NCBI GenBank assembly: GCA_946406115.1
Contig: OX291557.1
Location: 2,140,501-2,204,500 of the forward strand
Reading direction: 5' to 3'
DNA length: 64,000 bases
DNA from: Apoda limacodes
Taxonomy: Eukaryota > Arthropoda > Insecta > Lepidoptera > Limacodidae
Part shown: positions 56,771 to 64,000 of the stretch, one piece after another
Layout of the letters: the number at the start of each line of letters is the position of its first letter
How positions within the stretch are numbered: the first letter of the stretch is position 1
Made by a program: the position numbers and the translations under genes
The notes under the pieces: generated by a model
Seen by the model: the letters and a program-made list of their open reading frames with translations, nothing else
Databases searched by the model: none
Told to the model about the DNA's origin: nothing

Positions 56771-58149
56771 AGGCGTACGTTATATATTTTAGTACACAGA
56801 TTTCTAACGAAATAAGAACCTATTTGTAAAACATATCTTGTTTTACTTAACGGTATAAAACTGCAGTCATCGTTAGTTTTAAGCTCGTATGTAACACTGT
56901 TCGTACAATAGAGCAAAAAAACATCGAAAACATGCTTTTTGTTTTATTTGGTATTTGGTGTTATGCACAATTTATTGGTATACGTATCTATATCGGCTAC
57001 ATAAAATAAATGTTTTCCATATAGCACTTTTTGAAGCGAAAAAAACTACATACATTTAATTCAGAATGTTCTAGGCTTACATTTATCCGCTGCTATATCT
57101 TGCTACGAAACTGAATTGTGTAGCAGTGCATTACGTAGCCGCTACGTCGTAGCTGCTACGGCGTTGTCCGTGCAACAAACCAGAATAGCCATACGTTTCT
57201 TGACTTACATACTTGCATTTGAAATTCCAACCGAGAATAACATTTACAAGAACCATTCTCACTAGATCATATAGGTACCCTCCATGATCTACTGAGAATG
57301 TGACTGATTGTGAGCCAGAGAATTAACTCTATAAGACAAGCGAGGTGTTATATCTTAGTTCACAAGTTATTGGCTTCAACGATAGACTAACACAATTAAA
57401 TCACCTCTCTTAACTACATTTCTGTTATATGAGCTACCATACGCATTTATTTCGCTACAGCAGTAAGAATAACTTTGACATATTAAAAACGTCCCCTACA
57501 GTATAGCTGTTTAGTAAAAAATAAAAAAAAGTTACTTAGACTACAAACTTGTACTAAGTATGGAACGTAATTATTTATCAGTGTCTTTAAGCAAGTGCCT
57601 GTAAATTGGTTGTTAAAAGTAAATAAGACGCAGTAACAGTCAACAAACTAAATACTTTGATCCCAACCGAAACCCATAAACACTGCTCTTGGTCGTCGTA
57701 AAGTATATTTTGTTGTTAACAGTAGAAAATCTGTTCTACTTGCCAAGTCATTTGTATCTATTACTCTGTGATAAATATATAAATAACTATGAAATTGATC
57801 GTTTTTATATGTATCTGATTATGTCTATTAAACAATACCTTGCTTTCAGTTCTCAAAGTCAAATAATATCTAACAACAATATGTGATAGACGCGACATGG
57901 TTCTTACTAGAATAAAGAACTCCGTGTTTTAAAAAAAAAAATGATATGAATTTTATCTGAGGTGTTTGAGCTCAGACTGGGAGTATTTAACAAGAAGTAA
58001 GCAGATTATGTTTTATCTCCTTAGATCTCGAAAACTATAAGAGATACAATGACGTGAGGCATGTGTCTCACGTTCGAGCGATTAAAGACGAGTTCTAATT
58101 TGATATTTGAACTGTCAGAGTGTAAGCTCTACAGTAAAACAACAAATAA
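56771..58149. other. Intronic sequence, nothing recognised
   Basis: AT-rich. A 65-codon plus-strand ORF at 57689-57886 has no recognisable domain and is likely chance. Confidence 0.5.
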
Positions 58150-58378
58150 TAAAAGCCAGTCAAGTGTGAGTAGGGCTTGTGCTTTCTGTGGTGGTGCGGA
58201 ACTTATCTGTGGTTGTGGAACTTTTCTTTTTTAATATACATTTAATTGCGGCATCAAATTTATAAATTTTCAAAGTCAAGCGGCCGTGTCATTGACGCTG
58301 CCCCCTCTCCCCATTTTTTTTTATTATATCGCAAGTTCAAAAATGAATATATATAGGTATTCTAACAAAATAAAGTTC

Positions 58379-58950
58379 TTTTTTGGCTCCAAAAATAAAT
58401 GCATCGAAATATAAGATACAAAGATCACGGGATGCGAAATGCATTTTATCGATGGGATTACGGGGGTCTAGGTATATTTCTCCGGACTATTCGCGAGGCA
58501 GTTCATTGAAGATCGAACTTGCGTAATTTTATGAAATTGTAATCCAACATTTAAATCCGAATTGACAAATATTATTCAAAACGATTCCTATATTCATAAA
58601 ATGTAATTATTTGGATTAATTAAATGATCTTACTCAGCATTATAAACTTTCGTTTTCATTAGTACATTTGATACGAAAATTTAATTGAACAAATTTAATA
58701 CGCAAGAAAGCATTAAAAAAAATCTTGATCTATAAAGAAGCTTTCCTAAAGCCAATTGCCATCTTTATTTCAAAATAGAGAGGAAATTGATTACAATCTG
58801 GGGATATACCGGGTTCTAATTACCGTTTAGGTGTAAACCGGCGCCTAACTCCAGCGGCGTTACGGACGGCGCTAACAGGACGTCAAGTGATCTTTTGTCG
58901 GCTGTTAAAAGGTAACTTTTATCTTAATTATTTTAATTAAGTTTGAGCTT
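58379..58950 (+). repeat. Diverged direct repeat, copy B
   Basis: Same ordered landmarks as copy A: tcgaaatataagatacaaag, atcacgggatgcgaaatgca, gaagatcgaac, attacaatct, ttctaattaccgttta, ttatcttaatta. About 570 bp, shorter than A through internal differences. Preceded at 58150-58290 by a fragment of the GTGCGAG-type interspersed repeat. Confidence 0.8.
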
Positions 58951-59309
58951 CTGTAGAGAAATTTAATTTATTATGTAAAAAAGATTTATTTAAAAAGTAA
59001 ATATCAAGGTTGTATTTAGAAGATAGGTATTTACGGCTGAGATGTAAATAAAATTTTAAATTTAAGTCGATACCTATTGGATTTGAAATATTAAAAATGT
59101 CATGTTAAAATTATGTTAGTCCACTTCACTGCATGGTACAGAGTTGCAGCAGAACTTCTATGATAACTTACGCGTATAATAGTGTGTATACACACGTATA
59201 AAAGACTATAGACATTTGACATTGTAGTAAAACACCTTATTAATTCTAAACTTGAAATGCATTAAAAATATTTAACTCCAAAATTATTTTGTTTTAGAAA
59301 CCTAATAGC

Positions 59310-59450
59310 CCATTTTCCCCTCGACACGTCCGCTGCGGTGTGTGGCGCGCAATGGTGGCGGCGCTCGGACGCCATGTTGCCGGACGTGCCGGAAACTGAG
59401 TTCGCGCTAAAGCTTCCGCGATGACGCACTTCCGGTTGCACCCAACATGC
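59310..59450 (-). promoter_or_regulatory. GC-rich block with ETS, CRE-like and YY1-like motifs
   Basis: On the minus strand, in order: ccggaagt (ETS type, 59428-59435 reversed), tgcgtca (CRE-like), and caacatggcg (YY1-type, 59370-59379 reversed). An ATG at 59375 starts a 37-codon ORF (MASERRHHCAPHTAADVSRG...) ending at 59262. This motif order is typical of housekeeping-type promoters. The ORF has no known domain and no clear splice donor. It could be an LRP2 alternative promoter, a promoter of an unrelated gene, or repeat sequence. Confidence 0.35.
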
Positions 59451-61659
59451 TTTGGTGATTCTTTCATTTTCTCGTAAGTTTGTAGTTGAGAATTCATTTT
59501 TATTTAGTTTATATACGCCATATAATAATAAAATGTAAAAAAATCGCATAAAAATATTTTACTAAATATTTATGATAGAAGGGAGACCAAATTCTAGAGA
59601 GCACGTCTTGTTTTGGTTAGCATTCTAGAGAAAAATGTTTGTAATTGACTCGGTGAGTAAATTATTATGTTGTATAAATTATTGGTTGTTGTCTGTATTA
59701 AGCAGTAAATATCACTAAGCTGAAATTAGGATTAATAATAATAATCAAAGAACATGAGTTGCTAAAATATATAGTCATCCAGGATAGACCCCAGTAACTG
59801 AATCGTTATATTAAAGTAAAAAAAACACACTCATATATATTTGCCTCCATAACTCGAATAGTGTGCGTGGCCCACGCGGCACATATTTCTTTAGCATTTT
59901 GTAGTAGGTTTAACCTATATACTATAAAATAATAATAATATGCATTGGTGCGTGTATATTATGACTGTAATATCCACCAGCGGCATATAAACATTACATT
60001 TGTATGAACAGTCTAAAATACTTAGTACCTACCTGTCTGGTATTTTTTAACAAAAGTTTATAGTCTTCCATAATTTCTATAGAGTTAATTACTGAAAATG
60101 TTTTTTTTGGCTTTGATTTTATTATCTACGTTATAATTTTTGCAATAGGCACGTTTCTCTTTAGAGCAATATCTTTCAGTGGTTGCCAGAGACGTTGTCA
60201 TAAAGACTTCGTCTCCCGAGGGATTCGCGATGAATCTAATATTTGTTCTCGTAAGACATTCGCTTAAATATTACATTCATCTTCACTTTTGCTTATCTTC
60301 GCCTAAAATGTTGTTTTTAATAGTGTTACGTTTCAAGTAGGTACCTATAACCATTGGTAAATATGAAATATCAAATATTAGGTTCAAAAAGTCGGTGCGC
60401 TAATACTTACATACATTTAATTTTAAGAATAAATTAGTCCGTGACGCACAGAAGCAATATTACTGAAGTGTAGGTATTTAAAACTATGTGCTTTTTTCTT
60501 GGCTATAAATTTTAAGACTTATCCTATAAGACTTAGTAGTAGCTACTAATATAATTATTGTCTTAGTAGCTAAAGCATAAATATGTAGAAGAAACAAAAA
60601 TATACATTAACTTTCAGCCGGAGTGCGGTTGTTATCTAGAACTCCTCAGCTTGCGGCCGAGTTATGATTTCGCTGTTCAACGAGGCTGTAACAAGCAGCA
60701 GTCATACCCACGAGCGGAGCGGGAAGCGACCTACCATTTTATGAGTTAATACGTTTGTTTTTTTAATAAAGTTCGTAATTCGTTGTAGTTACATTCGGGT
60801 ACTATTTTTTGCAATTTTTTTTGACGATTACCTTGTTCGACTACTTAATAGTATACAATATTACATTAATAAAAAATAAATACATTTTTAAAATATAATA
60901 TTATAAAATGAGTAAATGAAATTATTTTAATTAAATTCAGTTTAAAATGTATGTTATTTATCATACTAAACAGATAATACAGCAAATAATTGTCTAGTAT
61001 TCTTTGAATTGTACTTAAATATAAAAATTTGAATCAAAAGTGGCTTATTGAAGACGTTCTTACTTATGGGTGAAATTTGTAAATTTTCAAAACTGGAAAC
61101 ATTAACAAATTTATTAAATATAGTAATTATATTTTTCTACTTAACATCAATTTAAGGACAACATAGGCTGCTGTAATAATTACATATCTGTGAAGCCATA
61201 AAGAAAAGAACTTTAGGTAATCGCTACCGCTGTTTTTATTACCGTGGTCTGTTCCCAAAAGAGAGTGGTGAAACAATTCCGTAGACAACAAAATAAATTT
61301 TCTCCGCTCGTCTCGTGGGATTGTTTTTAAACTTAGTTACAACTGAAACAAGAATCGCTATTCGTCGGTGTGCGAACGGGTAGATACTGTTTGAAGGCAA
61401 AAATATAAGATAAAGCTTGTCCATTGTCGAAGGCGTTCCTATGTCTTTGTACATAAAACAATATAAATACCAATTGCGTTTTAACTTTCTTTTTACATTT
61501 CGTACTTCTTTTTAAACTAATAAATTAAAACTAGTATCATATAAGTAGTGTTTTTAGCAACTGATTTCATAAAGTATGTACCTGCAACATGCAGCTTACC
61601 GCCCACCGTGGTTGGTTGTTAGTGTTTTTCTTGACTATTTCTGTTTCCTCATTTCTATC
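59450..61659. other. Intronic or intergenic sequence, nothing recognised
   Basis: AT-rich. A GC-richer patch at 60610-60740 includes cacgagcggagcgggaagcg. Short ORFs near 61239-61454 show no domain. Confidence 0.45.
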
Positions 61660-61663
61660 AGCA

Positions 61664-62180
61664 GACTATATAATAGTATCTGGAGACTTTAATATTAATG
61701 TCTTAAACGCAGAAGAAAACAAAAGTAAAATGTTAAACCAATGTTTAAAAACAATAGGTTTATAACAATAGTATAATATATTAACATTCCCACACACTTT
61801 ACTCCTCAAAGTGAGAATAATTGATCTAATGTGTATACTCATGCTTCTATATGAAATCATGTCTGTCACATTCCAGACCTTGGGCCTCATGCTATTTTGT
61901 CTACTGAGTTACACTCACATAAGATAAAGCTTGCTCCTTGGCATATTACATATAGGCCACTAAAAGATATTATATTAGCAAACTTCTATAACAATCTTAA
62001 CTCTATTAAAAGGAATATGATAGAAAAAATTGAAAATATTGATGAGCCTGTGACCACATTCAGTAATGTTGTATTATCTTTGTTTGATCTTCACGCACCT
62101 CTGAAATCAATAGTGATCAAAGAACGTTAACAGCCCTGGCTACGCTAACAGACACTATAAAAACGACGATAAAAATCCGT
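61664..62180 (+). pseudogene. LINE endonuclease-domain remnant, plus strand
   Basis: Plus strand reads DYIIVSGDFNINVLN (endonuclease GDFN motif), later HIPDLGPHAI, APWHITYRPLKDI and LFDLHAPLKS, matching the second half of a Jockey/CR1-class endonuclease and the linker before the RT. Stops and frame changes throughout; the polymerase is absent. A family different from 23256. Confidence 0.72.
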
Positions 62181-62244
62181 AATTAAAGTTTCAATAAGGC
62201 CAGGACTCATCTGGATCAGAAAGCGTAGCATCAAGTAATATCCT

Positions 62245-62360
62245 TCTTAAAGTCATCTGTTTTCAAGTACTTGAACCAAGCATGATATTCTTCTGGGATC
62301 ACGCACTTTTTGCAAAGATTCATGAGATCCCGTTTATTTGCGGTGCTGATGCATTAAGTT
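62245..62360 (-). pseudogene. Unidentified coding-like remnant
   Basis: Minus strand gives ANKRDLMNLCKKCVIPEEYH then AWFKYLKTDD, ending at a TGA near 62245. Composition looks like real protein and it lies among transposon remnants, so a transposase or retroelement piece is likely, but I cannot name the family. Confidence 0.35.
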
Positions 62361-62474
62361 GCATCATACATTTATGCAGAGCAGGCAAGGTCACAAGATT
62401 GTTGAATTCTGTGGGTGGCAACGCCTGCTGAAAATTCTTCTTAAGGCGCCAAATTCATTTATCTTTCGTTTACA

Positions 62475-62640
62475 AGTCAAAGTCATTTTTTTTTATTCAA
62501 ATAAGTTTTTTACAAACACTTGAATAGTCAAAGTACTGAAATACTATTTTTTGAAACATGCCACCCACCCTCCGGTTTACATTGTTGTTGATTTCTACCG
62601 AGAAGAATCCGGCAAGAAACTCGATAGTTACTCTTTAAAA
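62475..62640 (-). mobile_element. LINE tail (same family as 35040-35690), minus strand
   Basis: Shares gagaagaatccggcaagaaa then ctcgatagt and the ttttattcaaataagttttt stretch with 35040-35200. Confidence 0.85.
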
Positions 62641-63430
62641 ATACACACAAATTAAAAATAAACAGATAAGTGCAGCGAATTTATTACAAATAGCCAAATA
62701 ACGCCACCAAACTCACTAAAGTTAGTACCCGAAAAGTAAAAAAAACCTTAGGTACTAACTATATTTTTATAATTGTTATATAGTATTATGTATGCAATTG
62801 CACGAAATTTGTCTTTCAACTCTCATGTTGTTCTATAATGAAACTCGTGTTAAAAAGAACTAACTTCCGCAAAGAATGCATAAAAGACTTGCTGAAGTAA
62901 ATTAAGGCTCTGATTGCTCCCACGAGCGCTGTCTCGTGTCTCGTGTCTCGTGAAAACATCTTCATCAATTTGCTGCCAAGTACAATGTCTTAAATAAATA
63001 GCATTGATTTTCAAGGAGCTGCGTCATCACGCACCTATCTTCAGTTTTCTATATTTTTTTTTGTTTCATTTGGCGAAACCATTTGGTAGGTACTTTTTTG
63101 AATTGAACCTTTGATAAAGTTACTAGTTAATATAAATAAATGTCTGTTATTCCTTAAAACATACTCAGAACTTACGAGAATAGATAACCATACTTGTTAA
63201 TGGTCTACAAGCGGAAAAAATAAGTAGGTCAACATTCGCAATAATAAATTACTTCACATCAAGAAGTGTACACGTGTGTCAGATGTCGGATGGCAACACG
63301 TGCCAAATGCAATCCAAAATCCAGCAAAAAGGCAGTTTCGACAGTCTTATTTATAATTATGCTAAAAATTTAAAATTCAAACATACAGACCTACTCGTAC
63401 TGTAGAGGTATAATAAAGAGACCTTCTGTA
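62641..63430. other. Sequence without recognised features
   Basis: AT-rich. A short gtctcgtgtctcgtgtctcgtg run lies near 62932-62952. Nothing else seen. Confidence 0.5.
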
Positions 63431-63434
63431 CTGA

Positions 63435-63875
63435 TTAAGTTTCTGTGGCTCTAGGGTCTCAGCCATGACTCTAATATTCTTTGGCTTTAGGTCACAGGCA
63501 TGAGTCCCATACTCTTTGGCTCTAGGTTTCAGCCATGACGCTAATATTCTTTGGCTTTAGGTTACAGCCATGAGCCCCATACTCTTTGGCCCTAGGTCTC
63601 AGCCATGACTCTAATATTCGTTGGACTTAGGTCTTAGCCATGAGTCTCATACTCTTTGGCTCAAGGTCTCAGCCATGACTCTAATATTCTTTGGTTGTAG
63701 GTCTGAGCCATGAGTCCCATACGCTTTTGCTCTAGGTCTCAGCCATGACTCTAATACTCTTTGGTTTTAGGTCTGAGCCATGAGTCCCATACGCTTTGGC
63801 TCTAGGGCTCAGCCATGACTCTCATATTCTTTGGCTTAAGGTCTCAGCCATGAGTTCCATATTCTTTGGCTCTTA
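63435..63875. repeat. About 35-bp minisatellite with dimeric higher-order pattern
   Basis: About 13 units like tctttggctctaggtctcag then ccatgactctaatat. Units alternate between a catgactctaatattc type and a catgagtcccatactc type, giving a dimer of about 70 bp. A reversed LINE tail (actaaggtggcaaacaagca) follows at 63887-63915. Confidence 0.9.
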
Positions 63876-64000
63876 ACATTTTGTTTTACTACTAAGGTGG
63901 CAAACAAGCAAACAAGTAACATGAAGTTATTAACTTATTAGTTTATTAGTCCATCTATGGAAGTAAACATCTACTCGTACCATGGAAGTAAACATAGAAA

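Overview
The window looks like nuclear DNA from a moth or butterfly (Lepidoptera). It is AT-rich, has long introns with standard GT-AG junctions, and carries many repeats that I know as typical of lepidopteran genomes: LINE tails containing GGCAAACAAGC, Helitron ends of the form CGCGG-loop-CCGCG...CTAGT, and the GTGCGAGT...GGTTCCGTACC interspersed repeat. The organism call is inference; no species marker is present.

The only confident host gene is on the minus strand. It is the N-terminal part of a giant low-density-lipoprotein-receptor-related protein of the LRP2/megalin type. Eleven exons could be placed (48647-48766, 33017-33148, 10179-10287, 9088-9260, 7663-7917, 6664-6840, 3782-4008, 2941-3210, 1166-2774, 178-437 and a partial 1-42). 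All ten junctions keep frame. The joined product is about 1,124 residues: six LDL-receptor class A (LDLa) modules, an EGF module, a calcium-binding EGF, a YWTD beta-propeller, an EGF, a second propeller, an EGF, then the first LDLa modules of a second cluster. The signal-peptide exon and everything after the fourth LDLa of the second cluster are outside the window or were not recognised.

The rest is intron filled with transposons and repeats. Region by region: 4087-6440 is a decayed Ty1/copia element with both LTRs, antisense to LRP2. 8023-8390, 3327-3698, 14461-14821, 18172-18575, 27175-27314, 47137-47392 and about 63435-63875 are minisatellites. 11690-11783, 12203-12802, 15247-15468, 17414-17604, 31741-32434, 41341-41860 and 56687-56770 are hairpins, MITE-like or fold-back elements. 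22900-26300 is a Jockey/CR1-type LINE with an uninterrupted 987-codon endonuclease-reverse transcriptase ORF; about ten broken relatives lie elsewhere in the window. 35035-39290 is a stack of three minus-strand non-LTR remnants, one apparently chimeric. 42420-44235 is an internally deleted Helitron that keeps a TATA-like promoter, the start of its protein and the end of its helicase.

Upstream of the first recognised LRP2 exon (48767-64000) no LRP2 exon was found. That stretch holds a diverged pair of about 600-700 bp repeats (53391 and 58379) and a GC-rich block at 59310-59450 with promoter-like motifs facing the same way as LRP2. I see no operon-like or multi-gene system; the points of interest are the hairpins, the deleted Helitron, the intact LINE and the possible alternative promoter.
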